In this document: piece after piece, positions 35,197 through 44,516 of the stretch
Numbering within the stretch: the first letter of the stretch is position 1
Layout of the letters: each line of letters starts with the position of its first letter
NCBI GenBank assembly: GCA_019695335.1
Contig: JAIBAF010000007.1
Location: forward strand, 21,428-85,427
Length of the DNA: 64,000 nt
Origin: a bacterium
GTDB taxonomy: Bacteria; CLD3; SB21
Direction: 5' to 3'
Translations under genes and position numbers: made by a program
Notes under the pieces: model-generated
What the model saw: the letters and a program-made list of their open reading frames with translations, nothing else
What the model was told of the DNA's origin: nothing
Databases searched by the model: none

Positions 35197-35736
35197 TTGA
35201 AAATATATTGGGTAGCCTTTTGGATTGTTATTTTCGATCAAATATCTAAGATCGTCGTTAAAAATTATATGATGTTGCATGACTCCATCCCCCTTATTGG
35301 TACGACTGTGCAACTGACATTTTTAGAAAACCCGGGTATGGCGTTCGGTATCCGTTTTTTTGAGACCCACCCCTTCTGGGGACGATGGTTTTTTTCAGTA
35401 GTCTCTGTCGTCGCTTCAATCGGTTTGATCTGGTACATTTATAAAATGCGGCATGAAAAATTCCTGTACCGATTGTCTCTCGGTTTAATTTTAGGCGGCG
35501 CCGTGGGTAATTTGATCGATCGTGTACTCTTTGGAAGAGTTGTCGATTTCGTCGATGTGGATATTCCCGATGTCTTTGGTATGCAACGATGGCCGGTTTT
35601 TAATATCGCTGATTCGTCCGTTGTCTGCGGCATGATTATCATGACCGCATTTGTATTGTTCGCAAAACCCCATTCCGTACATCCGCCGAATGATGAAGAA
35701 ATCATTTCCGGCGAACAAAAAACTATAACGGAATAA
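35197..35736 (+). CDS. lspA: Lipoprotein signal peptidase II
   Basis: This is a 179-residue membrane aspartyl protease with a TTG start. Four hydrophobic segments are visible. Conserved elements are FDQISK near residue 13, ENPGMAFG, and the catalytic aspartates D108 in GGAVGNLIDR and D139 in FNIADS. It cleaves the signal peptide of prolipoproteins after diacylglyceryl transfer, such as the lipoproteins encoded at 10212 and 55566. The gene follows dksA/traR by 13 bases. Confidence 0.95.
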   Translation: MKIYWVAFWIVIFDQISKIVVKNYMMLHDSIPLIGTTVQLTFLENPGMAFGIRFFETHPFWGRWFFSVVSVVASIGLIWYIYKMRHEKFLYRLSLGLILGGAVGNLIDRVLFGRVVDFVDVDIPDVFGMQRWPVFNIADSSVVCGMIIMTAFVLFAKPHSVHPPNDEEIISGEQKTITE

Positions 35737-35826
35737 ATTTTCTGACTTTTCGTTGAAATGAACCGGCACCGATGTATACGATAATGATTAATGAATTAAT
35801 ATATGTCTATAACTTAAGGAGAACTT

Positions 35827-36156
35827 ATGAGCCATCCTGTTACTTTAACTGATGACAACTTCGAAAGTGAAGTGTTAAAGTCCGATAAAACCGTTATGGT
35901 GGATTTTTGGGCTACATGGTGCGCACCTTGCAGAATGATCGCTCCGGTTGTCGAAGAAATGGCTAAAGAATATGAAGGTCAAGCCAAAATTTGTAAAATC
36001 GATGTCGATGCCAACCCCGCAGTTCCCTCAAAATACGGCATCATGAGTATACCGAGCCTTCTGTTTTTTAAAAATGGTCAACTTGTCGATAAAATCGTCG
36101 GAGCCGTGCCCAAAAGTCAGTTGGTCTCACGGCTGAGTTCTGCAATGTCCAAATAA
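35827..36156 (+). CDS. trxA: Thioredoxin
   Basis: This 109-residue protein is a standard thioredoxin with VDFWATWCAPCRMIAPV. The active site is WCAPC, a common variant of WCGPC. The cis-proline loop (MSIPSLLFF) and the GAVPKSQL end are in place. It reduces protein disulfides in the cytoplasm with thioredoxin reductase, which is not in the window. The strong ribosome site AAGGAGA and the terminator after the gene suggest a single-gene unit. Confidence 0.95.
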   Translation: MSHPVTLTDDNFESEVLKSDKTVMVDFWATWCAPCRMIAPVVEEMAKEYEGQAKICKIDVDANPAVPSKYGIMSIPSLLFFKNGQLVDKIVGAVPKSQLVSRLSSAMSK

Positions 36157-36212
36157 TTCTTTCTCACCAGAGGAACCGCTGCACACTTTGTGTTGACAGA
36201 TTTCTTACTAAC

Positions 36213-36247
36213 AAAAAAACCGCTTTTAGTTCAAAAGCGGTTTTTTT
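36213..36247. terminator. Bidirectional terminator between trxA and ispH
   Basis: An inverted repeat, AAAACCGCTTTT / AAAAGCGGTTTT, is flanked by an A run on one side and a T run on the other, so it can stop transcription from both converging genes. It overlaps the last codon of ispH by two bases. Confidence 0.92.
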
Positions 36248-37472
36248 ACTCAAATGCTGTTAACACTTCATCGGAGTGTTTCGCATCTTTAAAAAACGAA
36301 AGCAGGCGTCTTAGAATACTTTCAACAATACTGTCAGGACATGACGCACCACTGGTAATCATGATCGTCACCGGCGAAGTGTTTGGAATAAAATCATCCG
36401 TTATTATTTCTTTTTTTGAATGATAATCCCAATGTTGTATCGTTTTTTGTGATAATATCTTATCAGCCGTAGTGATGAGATAAGTGGGCAGTTTCTCTTC
36501 ACACAATTCAACTATATGCGAAGTATTGGAACTATTGTACCCACCTGCCACTATCGCAAAATCGGCTTTTTTGTGAAGTAGCCCGTAAGTTGCGCTCTGA
36601 TTATCATTTGTTGCATAACACAACGTATCACCCGTATCGGCAAAATGATCACTCGCAGTTGCATCCGACAAGTGAAATTTCCGAATCATAACATTTTTTA
36701 AATAATCGGCTATAGCTTGCGTATCGCTCGCCAGCATAGTCGTCTGATTGACTACACCGATACGGTTAAGATCTTTCAATACATCAAAACCTTCCGAATA
36801 TTGCCCGGCAAAAATTTCGTAGAATGAATTCATCGGTTTCTCACCCGATATGATAGCACCCAATTCTTTGGCTTGCATCATGTCCCTCACAATCACGGTC
36901 GGAGCGTGAATATAACTATGCGAAAACGTTGCGCGCGTTTCCTCGTGCAATGGCTTACCATGAATAACTACCGTATAACGATCCTGACCAATCGTTGCAG
37001 CCTTGTTCCAGACTTTTTCGACAAACGGACATGTCGTATCATACTGATAGGATTGAATTCCAATTGAATGCAATTTTTTTTCAATTTCAATAGTTGTGCC
37101 AAAGGCCGGAACCAGCACTACATCATCCGAAGTAAGTTCGTCCCAATCGACAATTTGCGAGCCGTCAGTCCGCATAATGAACTTTACTCCCCGGCTTTGT
37201 AAATCTTTATTAACCTCAGGATTATGGATCATTTCGCTTAACAAAAATAATCTCTTACCCGGATTTTCTTCAATTGCTTTGTAAGCAATTTCAATGGCAT
37301 TTTCAACCCCATAACAAAAACCAAAATGTCGTGCAATCAAAAATATTACAGGTCCAAAATCAAGCTGTGTCGGTGAAAAATCTTTTTTCTTCTGATCAAA
37401 ATTCTTACGATAGTTTTTGATTGTCGTAATAATCGGGCTTTTATAGAATTCAGGTATATTAAATTTTTTCAT
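36246..37472 (-). CDS. ispH: 4-hydroxy-3-methylbut-2-enyl diphosphate reductase (long form)
   Basis: This 408-residue protein performs the last step of the MEP isoprenoid pathway, making IPP and DMAPP with a 4Fe-4S cluster. The three cluster cysteines appear as C53 in GFCYGVENAI, C148 in DTTCPFVEKVW and C285 in DTLCYATNDNQ. The substrate-binding VNQTTMLASDT is present. It is about 90 residues longer than E. coli IspH, with an N-terminal extension and inserts, like the forms in cyanobacteria and plants. IPP from this enzyme would feed the polyprenyl synthase at 20149. Confidence 0.93.
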   Translation of the reverse strand: MKKFNIPEFYKSPIITTIKNYRKNFDQKKKDFSPTQLDFGPVIFLIARHFGFCYGVENAIEIAYKAIEENPGKRLFLLSEMIHNPEVNKDLQSRGVKFIMRTDGSQIVDWDELTSDDVVLVPAFGTTIEIEKKLHSIGIQSYQYDTTCPFVEKVWNKAATIGQDRYTVVIHGKPLHEETRATFSHSYIHAPTVIVRDMMQAKELGAIISGEKPMNSFYEIFAGQYSEGFDVLKDLNRIGVVNQTTMLASDTQAIADYLKNVMIRKFHLSDATASDHFADTGDTLCYATNDNQSATYGLLHKKADFAIVAGGYNSSNTSHIVELCEEKLPTYLITTADKILSQKTIQHWDYHSKKEIITDDFIPNTSPVTIMITSGASCPDSIVESILRRLLSFFKDAKHSDEVLTAFE

Positions 37473-37664
37473 TTTTTCTGTTGTTTTAAAAAGCGAAGTA
37501 AATTTATCAAAATATCCAGAAATTCAAACAGATATTTTTACTAAACCGGTTAAACGAACATGCATGCTTATAGTCAAATGGTGTTCAACAGCATGGCCTG
37601 CTCATTTAATCCATGAAATATATTTTTATTATTCATATCTTATAGTAACAAGTGAAAGGCTTCA

Positions 37665-38537
37665 GTGAGCAAATTTATTCGAATAAGGCTTGGCGGATTC
37701 TTGATGATCGTTCCTATGCCTCAATTCAATGACGAACAATTGAAACTGCTGTTCGGTGTTGTTTTGTCGCTTTTGCTTAATACTTTGTTGATAATATTTT
37801 TAAAATTTTTGACACCTGCTTCCGTTATCCATAATACTTTTTCTGACCCGCAGAAAATCATTACGTTAAATCTGCAGGAAGATAAGGCGCTACAAAAAGC
37901 TAAAGAATTATTAGCCAACCCTTTGGCTAATCGGCAAAAACCTGGCGATGCCAAAATACTTTCTGATGTTGATTCCAAAGGTTTGAAAGAAATTCCCGAT
38001 GAAATGAAAAATTCTCAAACCATTACTATGGCGCCATCCGGAAATACAAAAGAAGGAATAGATAAAAGTAAAGAAGATATTAATACGAAAGAAGACGATT
38101 TCGACAATACCAAAAATGTCCGACCATTTCTTAAAGCCGGAGACAAACCGTCTATTATGGACTATATCACCGGTAATAAATCTTCCAATAAAGAAAAGAA
38201 TACAGGTGTAGGTCAATTGTATGAATTGAGCACTTACCGATGGGATTTTGCACCTTATATGCTCAAATGGAAGGATAAAATGACCGGTAAATGGTACGAA
38301 ATTACTTCGCGTATCAATTTCTACCAATTTGCAAATCTTGGAACAATTTTGGTATACGTAAAAATGGACCGCAACGGTAAATTGCTCGATTCAAAAGTCC
38401 TTGAATATAATTGCGACAAATCTTTTGTAGCTCCCGCGTATGCATCGATCATTAATTCTTTTCCTCTTGACCCTCTTCCTGAAACTTTTCCGGACGAATT
38501 TCTCGAAACCACATGGACCATCACTATTACAAATTAG
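37665..38537 (+). CDS. Membrane-anchored TonB-like protein
   Basis: This 290-residue protein has a GTG start behind AAAGG. One N-terminal membrane segment (about residues 25-47, LFGVVLSLLLNTLLIIFLKF) is followed by a polar, Lys/Asp-rich periplasmic stretch and a C-terminal domain from about residue 200. The end part (GTILVYVKMDRNGKLLDSKV, then ASIINSFPLDPLPETFPDEF) resembles the TonB C-terminal fold found in energy transducers and TolA-like proteins. No ExbB/ExbD genes are adjacent. The function is not known; periplasm-spanning contact with the outer membrane is inferred. The gene converges with the HEAT-repeat gene with a 4-base overlap. Confidence 0.6.
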   Translation: MSKFIRIRLGGFLMIVPMPQFNDEQLKLLFGVVLSLLLNTLLIIFLKFLTPASVIHNTFSDPQKIITLNLQEDKALQKAKELLANPLANRQKPGDAKILSDVDSKGLKEIPDEMKNSQTITMAPSGNTKEGIDKSKEDINTKEDDFDNTKNVRPFLKAGDKPSIMDYITGNKSSNKEKNTGVGQLYELSTYRWDFAPYMLKWKDKMTGKWYEITSRINFYQFANLGTILVYVKMDRNGKLLDSKVLEYNCDKSFVAPAYASIINSFPLDPLPETFPDEFLETTWTITITN

Positions 38538-39061
38538 CCCGATTTCTTCATTGCTGTAATGATTTTTCGGCATCTAGCTTTTACAGCAGGGCTACCTACT
38601 TTCAATGCCTTTTCGATTACCGGTTGAACTAATTTGATCAATTTGGGCTTACTTTGTGCCAAATTCGCCATGGCTTGCAGGCAATTAACCCGAACAATAT
38701 TACTTTTTCTTTCAGATTGAAACCAACCGATCAGTAATTTAATGATTCTCCTGGTTTCGACACTATTCCACTTTACATACGACAACATGAGAGCTACATG
38801 CCAACGTACTTCATGCTGCTCAATGGGCGCTATGGAGTGTAGTAAAACATGTTTATATGGCTCGAGCCAATCGGGATATTTTGCTGTTATTTTTTCTAAC
38901 GCATCTGCTGCGCGCATTTTAAGCAACGGATCCTCGCTCATAACCGCCGTAAACAATTCGCTGATTTTTTCAGGATGTTTTAAAATTTCTTCAACGATTC
39001 GATTGGATCGGCCGATAGAGCGGCGGTCCCCGCCTTTGAGGCGGTCAGTAATGGCAGACAT
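38534..39061 (-). CDS. HEAT-repeat protein
   Basis: This 175-residue protein consists of paired helices typical of HEAT/armadillo repeats (MRAADALEKITAKYP, RWHVALMLSYVKWN, VRVNCLQAMANLAQ, VKARCRKIITAMKK). The ATG at 39061 follows an in-frame TTG. It has no signal peptide. Such repeats mediate protein contacts; no partner is evident. It is probably co-transcribed with the LOG gene 14 bases upstream. Confidence 0.72.
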   Translation of the reverse strand: MSAITDRLKGGDRRSIGRSNRIVEEILKHPEKISELFTAVMSEDPLLKMRAADALEKITAKYPDWLEPYKHVLLHSIAPIEQHEVRWHVALMLSYVKWNSVETRRIIKLLIGWFQSERKSNIVRVNCLQAMANLAQSKPKLIKLVQPVIEKALKVGSPAVKARCRKIITAMKKSG

Positions 39062-39075
39062 CAATTATACCTGAA

Positions 39076-39660
39076 TCATTTTAAAACTGCGGTGTGAATC
39101 GCTGAGGCGCCCCAGGTTGGTGCGTGTTCGATAGCATTCATTAACTGTGCGGGTTTATCAATCACACTCCAGATATTCCGGTGTTTTTCTGACATGAATT
39201 TTTCAGCAATACATTTATCCAACATCGCAAGCAAGGGATCGTAATAGCCTTCGAGATTAAAAATGATAATGGGTTTAGTGAATTGGCCAAGTCGCTTGAG
39301 CGTAATCGCTTCGAGTAATTCCTCCAAAGTGCCGCATCCGCCCGGCAAAGCTAACAATGCATCGACGCCTTCTAAAAACTTTTTCTTTCTCGCGTGCATA
39401 TCATCCACAAAATGAACTTCGTCCAGCTTTTTATGGTCCCATTCAACCTCACGCATAAAATGCGGCATGATCCCGATAATACGCCCGCCGCGTTCCACCA
39501 TTCTGTCGGCTAAACAACCCATGAGGCCTTGCGCTCCACCGCCAAATACAACTTCAACCTTATTATCGGCAAGAACATCGGCAATCGCGCGAGTTGCAGT
39601 AAAATATTTTTGATGAACCTGAGCGCTTGAAGCACAATATATACAAATACGTTTGATCAT
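39076..39660 (-). CDS. LOG family protein (nucleoside 5'-monophosphate phosphoribohydrolase)
   Basis: This 194-residue protein matches the LOG/TIGR00730 family. It opens with RICIYCASSAQV and has VFGGGAQGLMG, MHARKKKFLEGVDALLALPGG (in part: RKKKFLEGVDALLALPGG) and the signature PGGCGTLEELLEA. LOG enzymes release the base from cytokinin nucleotides or AMP; bacterial members often act as general nucleotide phosphoribohydrolases. It precedes the HEAT-repeat gene. Confidence 0.9.
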   Translation of the reverse strand: MIKRICIYCASSAQVHQKYFTATRAIADVLADNKVEVVFGGGAQGLMGCLADRMVERGGRIIGIMPHFMREVEWDHKKLDEVHFVDDMHARKKKFLEGVDALLALPGGCGTLEELLEAITLKRLGQFTKPIIIFNLEGYYDPLLAMLDKCIAEKFMSEKHRNIWSVIDKPAQLMNAIEHAPTWGASAIHTAVLK

Positions 39661-39676
39661 AATTTGAAAATTGGTA

Positions 39677-40669
39677 TTAATGTTTTTTCTTAAAATCTGC
39701 CAGCCAATACGCTTCCTTAGCCGTTGATTCGTAGCGATTTGCCTGGGCCAGCGCTAAAGACCATTCATATTGAAATTTTTGCAGAACAACATAAGGAGCA
39801 TCTGTTGGCGCTACCCTGATATTGGAAAGTGGTAAAGTATTGTGAACTTCTACGAAAGGTAAGTTTAGAGAATCCTGATTGTCTGCATTCAATTTACTCA
39901 GTACAATATCGGTATGAAACTCGCGAAATAAGATCTTTGAATCGCGTGTAGCCGCATACGCCGACATTTCATTAGAGATAATCTTGATTTTGCGATTTAA
40001 CCGGATATCCGTATCAAGCTGACGTATCTTCTGTTCCATTGTTTTAGCATAATGTAAGAATTTATCATGTTGATCCATCAAAAAATCGGCTTTTTGTGAC
40101 ATCAATTCGGCGTCGTCATTACGACTGATTTTGACATTTTGGATTACTATATCAATAGGCTCTGCTTCCATCAACTGCATCGCCGATTTTTCATGTATCA
40201 TGGCTTGTAAAGTATCCGTCATCATTTCACGCAAAACACCCGCCGAATATTTCGTTTTTGTAATTCTACCGATCAGTGCTTCAATTTCTTCGGACATTAA
40301 ATTGGTCATCGATTCAATTTTTACATGATTCGTTTCGCGATGCGCCAAAATCAACTTGTCCAATTTAACAAATTGCTGCGATAAGTCTTCAGATTCTTTT
40401 AAGAGGTTCTTCAATTGAATTTTGCCAAACCATCCGAGATCTTCTTTTTCTTTTAAATCTCCGATGGTCAGGATCATGGTTTCATATTGAAGCAGCATGA
40501 GCCGTTTGGCTTGATTAAGCGTGACCAAATCCTGTCTGGATTTTTCGAGATACGCCCTGATATCTTTAATGGCTGTAGATGCAAATACTGTAGTGGAATC
40601 TTGCGAATGCAGTAAAGCGCTTGCAATCAATGTCGTATACAGAAAAATTATGGAAATAACTTTACTCAT
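39677..40669 (-). CDS. Exported coiled-coil protein of unknown function
   Basis: I do not recognise a family for this 330-residue protein. It has a signal peptide (residues 1-22, IIFLYTTLIASALLHSQ). The body is mostly helical and likely coiled coil (about residues 30-235), with a C-terminal segment ending LALAQANRYESTAKEAYWLADFKKKH, quoted in part as ANRYESTAKEAYWLADF. Its start abuts the stop of the NtrC-type regulator with no gap, so the two are co-transcribed and may be functionally linked. It is likely periplasmic. Confidence 0.68.
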   Translation of the reverse strand: MSKVISIIFLYTTLIASALLHSQDSTTVFASTAIKDIRAYLEKSRQDLVTLNQAKRLMLLQYETMILTIGDLKEKEDLGWFGKIQLKNLLKESEDLSQQFVKLDKLILAHRETNHVKIESMTNLMSEEIEALIGRITKTKYSAGVLREMMTDTLQAMIHEKSAMQLMEAEPIDIVIQNVKISRNDDAELMSQKADFLMDQHDKFLHYAKTMEQKIRQLDTDIRLNRKIKIISNEMSAYAATRDSKILFREFHTDIVLSKLNADNQDSLNLPFVEVHNTLPLSNIRVAPTDAPYVVLQKFQYEWSLALAQANRYESTAKEAYWLADFKKKH

Positions 40670-42058
40670 TTACACTAACCCGTACTTTTCGAGCTTGTAA
40701 TAGAAAGCGCTTGTCTTGACGCCCAGAATACGTGCGGCTTCGCTTCGAACGCCTTGAGATTTTGATAGCGCTTTTTCAATCATGGATTTTTCAATTTTTT
40801 CCAAAGCCGAGTCCAATCCCATTTTTTCAACGTCTTCGAGTTGAACGCCGAATTCTGAAACCGTTTGGCCGAGGCTTGCAAAATCATCAACCGTAAGCTG
40901 ATTATTATTCGACAAGACAACAGCGCGTTCGATTACATTTTCGAGTTCGCGGACGTTGCCGGGCCAACGGTAGTGAGATAAATGGTCATAAATTTCAGAA
41001 CTGATTTGAATGTGCCGGCGGGCCAAATCCTTTTCAAGACGTTGCACAAAAAAATCAATTAATTTGGGTATATCTTCGCGACGATCACGCAAAGGCGGAA
41101 GATGCAGCGGAATAATATGTAATCGGTAATACAAATCTTCCCGGAATGATCCGTTTTTCACGGCCTCCTGAAGATTTTTATTGGTAGCGGCGATGATACG
41201 TGTATCGACACTCAATGTCTCTTCCCCGCCGACGCGCTCGAATTCCTGTTCTTGCAAAACCCGTAGCAACTTTACTTGTACATTCTGGGAGATTTCACCG
41301 ATTTCATCAAGAAAAAGTGTTCCTGTGTCGGCAAGCTCAAACCGCCCCTTTTTTGTTTTAATCGCGCCTGTAAATGAACCTTTTTCATGTCCAAATAATT
41401 CGCTTTCAAGCAACGTTTCACTTAAGGCTGCGCAATTAATTTTTATAAAAGGTTTGTCTTTTCGCTGGCTACTATAATGAATGGCGCGTGCAACGAGTTC
41501 TTTACCTGTTCCGCTCTCTCCATAGATTACAACTGAACTGTCAGAAGCGGCACTTTTCTGGACGAGCTGAAAGATTTCAACCATTTTCGGAGATGTGCCA
41601 ATAATTTCGCCAAAATTATATTGTCCCTCAATTTCTTCGCGAAGGTACAAATTTTCTTCAGTGGTTCTGATGAATTGCCGCCGCTCAAGAAAAATTCGCG
41701 CGATTTTTTCGATTTTTACCGATAATTCATCCGGAGAAAACGGTTTGGTAATAAAATCTGCCGCACCTAATTTCATCGCTTCAACGGCCACATCGACGGT
41801 ACCAAATGCCGTAATCAGAATAACTTCCGTGTCGGGAGCCACTGATTTGATTTCTTTGAGAACGGTCAGTCCGTCCAACGGGCTCATCTTATAATCGGTA
41901 ATAACCAGATCCGATCGGTGTTTTTTGAATAGCGACAATGCATCGCGACCATTGGAAGCCGTGACGATTTGATACTGTTGTTTTTGTAAAACTTCAGTGA
42001 TGCCTTCACGCATCGTCGCATTATCTTCTACGACAAGAATTTTGATGGGATCGCTCAT
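40670..42058 (-). CDS. Sigma-54-dependent response regulator (NtrC family)
   Basis: This 462-residue protein has three domains. The receiver domain has VVEDN and phospho-acceptor D55 in LVITDYKMSPLDG. The AAA+ domain has Walker A GESGTGKE (179-186), the sigma-54 contact loop as GSFTGA (226-231; GAFTGA with a conservative change) and Walker B TLFLDEIGE. The Fis-type HTH at the end has SEAARILGVKTSAFYYKLEK. It activates sigma-54 promoters when phosphorylated. No histidine kinase gene is adjacent. The following gene encodes an exported coiled-coil protein in the same operon. Confidence 0.95.
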   Translation of the reverse strand: MSDPIKILVVEDNATMREGITEVLQKQQYQIVTASNGRDALSLFKKHRSDLVITDYKMSPLDGLTVLKEIKSVAPDTEVILITAFGTVDVAVEAMKLGAADFITKPFSPDELSVKIEKIARIFLERRQFIRTTEENLYLREEIEGQYNFGEIIGTSPKMVEIFQLVQKSAASDSSVVIYGESGTGKELVARAIHYSSQRKDKPFIKINCAALSETLLESELFGHEKGSFTGAIKTKKGRFELADTGTLFLDEIGEISQNVQVKLLRVLQEQEFERVGGEETLSVDTRIIAATNKNLQEAVKNGSFREDLYYRLHIIPLHLPPLRDRREDIPKLIDFFVQRLEKDLARRHIQISSEIYDHLSHYRWPGNVRELENVIERAVVLSNNNQLTVDDFASLGQTVSEFGVQLEDVEKMGLDSALEKIEKSMIEKALSKSQGVRSEAARILGVKTSAFYYKLEKYGLV

Positions 42059-42068
42059 GCGGTGAGAG

Positions 42069-42932
42069 TTAGAACTTGCCGTCTTTATACTTCTGGTAGG
42101 TTTCTTTATTCTTAGGATCGATCTCTATCAGACGGTCAAATACGTTTTTATCCGAAGACGTTTCAAATATTTTACAAATTTCGTAATAATGAACTTGCAT
42201 AAAACGCTCGGTATGATTTTTAGTCAGAACTTGCGTCAATAATTTTTCAATTATATCCAATGATTTGAGAATATTTTTTCTTCCGGTTTCCGTATCACCC
42301 TCATCAAAAAAATTATACTTACCTTCGTAATAAAAATCCTTCATTTCACGATAAGGCTGATAGCGAATGTCGAGAAATTGATCGGCTTTTAACTGACGGT
42401 CGTCCCATCCTGAAGCATTGTACGTTACAAAAGCTTTACCCTGCGCGGCTATTCCGCTCGCCTTCTGGAAAAACGGAGTTCCAAGAAATTTGCCGACGGT
42501 ATCCAATTCATCGCCGATCATCAGATAAACATAAAAGTTAATTATGCTGAGAAAGGGATCGATGACATTGTCATCATGGTAAAGATTAAATGATTTTTTG
42601 ACGTCAAAAATGCAACTGTTATCCAGAAATTGAAGTTCTTTCCCATTCGTAATATAGATAGTCGTATACACGCGTTTATTTTCACCGGCATCCGTAACCT
42701 TTTCAAGAAAGAACTGGATATCTACATTCAACGGTGTAGCATCGCCGGTTTTGGACCAGTCGTAATTATTCATGTATTCAAGAACTTTAGTTTCAAATCC
42801 TTCGAAGAGATCAAGGTTACGGCCTTGAAGCTTATCACGGATAACTTTGACAGACCCGACAATTTTCTGGGCATGAAGCTGTATTCCCCCGGCACTAAGC
42901 AATAGCAATAATGTTATTAATCGTATGACCAT
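42069..42932 (-). CDS. Exported DUF4835-like protein
   Basis: This 287-residue protein has a signal peptide (LITLLLLLSAGGIQLHAQ) when the ATG at 42932 is used; the frame opens 60 bases earlier but inside the SDR gene. The pattern resembles DUF4835 proteins of Bacteroidota-type bacteria (FEGFETKVLEYMNNYDW, LYHDDNVIDPFLSIINFYVYLMIGDELD in part: DDNVIDPFLSIINFYVYL). Its role is unknown; in Bacteroidota DUF4835 genes often lie near coaBC and recN, which are not here. It ends 10 bases before the sigma-54 regulator gene. Confidence 0.65.
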   Translation of the reverse strand: MVIRLITLLLLLSAGGIQLHAQKIVGSVKVIRDKLQGRNLDLFEGFETKVLEYMNNYDWSKTGDATPLNVDIQFFLEKVTDAGENKRVYTTIYITNGKELQFLDNSCIFDVKKSFNLYHDDNVIDPFLSIINFYVYLMIGDELDTVGKFLGTPFFQKASGIAAQGKAFVTYNASGWDDRQLKADQFLDIRYQPYREMKDFYYEGKYNFFDEGDTETGRKNILKSLDIIEKLLTQVLTKNHTERFMQVHYYEICKIFETSSDKNVFDRLIEIDPKNKETYQKYKDGKF

Positions 42933-42937
42933 AATGT

Positions 42938-43744
42938 TTATTTTAAAAACTCCTGAACATCTGCGATTTCGTAAGTTCCTTTGCCAAGCCATCCACCGCC
43001 ATCGACGGTAATCACTTCACCTGTTATATACTTTGAATAGTCAGAAAGTAAAAAGAGTAAGGTATGAGCCACTTCATTGGGTTCTCCGAAACGGCGTTGA
43101 GGAATACGGCCGGACATCCGTTCACGTTGTGCCGCTTCGCCCCAAAGATTCTTTTCCGTGCCTTCAGTTCTGAACGCTCCGGGCGCAATGGCGTTGACCC
43201 GAATTCCGTACCGAGCCCATTCAACAGCAAGGGTACGTGTCATTGCGAGTACGCCCGCTTTCGCACTGGCTGAATGGATAACGCCGGGCTCCGAAGCCCA
43301 TGCATATGTCGCAATAATATTGACGATATTACCATGCCCTTGTGCAATCATCCGCTTACCCGCGGCACTTGAACAGTAAAATGTCCCGTTCAAAACAATA
43401 TCAATAACTGCATTCCAACCGTTGACTGATAATTTCTCAGCGGCACACATAAAATTACCCGCGGCGTTATTAACTAAAACATCAATACGCTTGAATTGAT
43501 CTGAAGCTGTATCGACCATGTGCTGAACGTCTTCCGGATTACGGACGTCAGCTTTAACAGTCAAAACTTTGCTGCCTGATTTCGCAATGAGGTGCGCGGT
43601 TTCATCCAGTACCTCCTGACGCCGGCCAGCAATCACGATATTGGCGCCACGCGATGCGCATTCCAGCGCCATCGCTTTGCCAAGTCCGGTTCCGCCGCCG
43701 GTAATGAGCACAACTTGTTCATCCAGAAATCTTTCGGTCAACAC
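42938..43744 (-). CDS. Short-chain dehydrogenase, 2,4-dienoyl-CoA reductase-like
   Basis: This 268-residue classical SDR has a GTG start. The NADP-binding motif is ITGGGTGLGKAMA, followed by AGRRQE (a basic residue that favours NADP), VNNAAGNFM and the C-terminal VNAIAPGAFRTEGT. The normal Tyr of the Tyr-x3-Lys pair is replaced: the region reads SASAKAGVLAMTR. This matches 2,4-dienoyl-CoA reductases, where the Tyr is absent (Ser/Lys), and supports a role in beta-oxidation of unsaturated fatty acids. An enoyl-CoA hydratase gene lies one gene upstream. Confidence 0.82.
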   Translation of the reverse strand: MLTERFLDEQVVLITGGGTGLGKAMALECASRGANIVIAGRRQEVLDETAHLIAKSGSKVLTVKADVRNPEDVQHMVDTASDQFKRIDVLVNNAAGNFMCAAEKLSVNGWNAVIDIVLNGTFYCSSAAGKRMIAQGHGNIVNIIATYAWASEPGVIHSASAKAGVLAMTRTLAVEWARYGIRVNAIAPGAFRTEGTEKNLWGEAAQRERMSGRIPQRRFGEPNEVAHTLLFLLSDYSKYITGEVITVDGGGWLGKGTYEIADVQEFLK

Positions 43745-43764
43745 GAATACTCCGGTTTAAAAAT

Positions 43765-44496
43765 TTAACCATGCGCAACGGCAGCTTCTTCAGTCTTTTC
43801 ATAATACATGATCCTTCCGCAGAATTCACAGGTGCGAATGGCATCGCGTTTACGCAGTTCGATGATAATTTGAGGGGGAACCTGATTGAAACATCCTCCG
43901 CAACAATCCCGGATAATCGGCGCGACCGCAAGTCCGTTTTTGGCTGAACGGATCCGTTCATATTTATTGACAATATCCTTCCGGATCAGAGGTACAATAG
44001 CCGATCGCTTATCCTTCAATTCCGATTCTTCCTTAGCCGTTTCTTCTACCTTCTTATTCAATTCACCTTCGCGCTCTTTGAAATCGTTCTGTAATACGGA
44101 TAATTTTTCTTCCTTAGGCTTCAGACCTTCTTCCAACTCCATTACTTTGAGATCAATCTCTGTCATGCGTGTTTTGATGCGGTTGGTCTCTTGCTCGCAA
44201 AATTCGATTTGTGCCGATGTAGCCTCATATTCGCGGTTGGACGTCGCTTTGTAAAGTTGGTCCTGATATTTGGTTAACTTTTCGGCATTTAATGTCTGTT
44301 CGTTGTCTAAGTCTGAACGTTCGGACTGAAACGTTTTAACGGACAATTTATCCGAATCGATTTCTTCCTGCAATTCGTTCAATTCCGATTTCAGGCTCTC
44401 AACTTGTTTCGGAAGATCGCCTCTTAACATTTCGATTTCATATAATTTTGTATCTACAGTTTGAAGCGCAACAAGATTTTCAATTGTTTTTTGCAA
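43765..44496 (-). CDS. Coiled-coil protein with C4 zinc ribbon (COG1579 type)
   Basis: This is a 243-residue protein with a TTG start and a strong AAGGAGG site 7 bases upstream. Residues 1-165 form a long coiled coil. The end holds a zinc ribbon with CCGGCFNQVPP and CEFCGRIMYY. This is the CT398/COG1579 family, linked to RNase H-like or flagellar and type III export contexts in some bacteria and otherwise uncharacterised. A terminator-like hairpin ends 20 bases before its start, so its expression may depend on read-through or a local promoter. Confidence 0.85.
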   Translation of the reverse strand: MQKTIENLVALQTVDTKLYEIEMLRGDLPKQVESLKSELNELQEEIDSDKLSVKTFQSERSDLDNEQTLNAEKLTKYQDQLYKATSNREYEATSAQIEFCEQETNRIKTRMTEIDLKVMELEEGLKPKEEKLSVLQNDFKEREGELNKKVEETAKEESELKDKRSAIVPLIRKDIVNKYERIRSAKNGLAVAPIIRDCCGGCFNQVPPQIIIELRKRDAIRTCEFCGRIMYYEKTEEAAVAHG

Positions 44497-44516
44497 TGTA
44501 TGCCTCCTTCACATTA

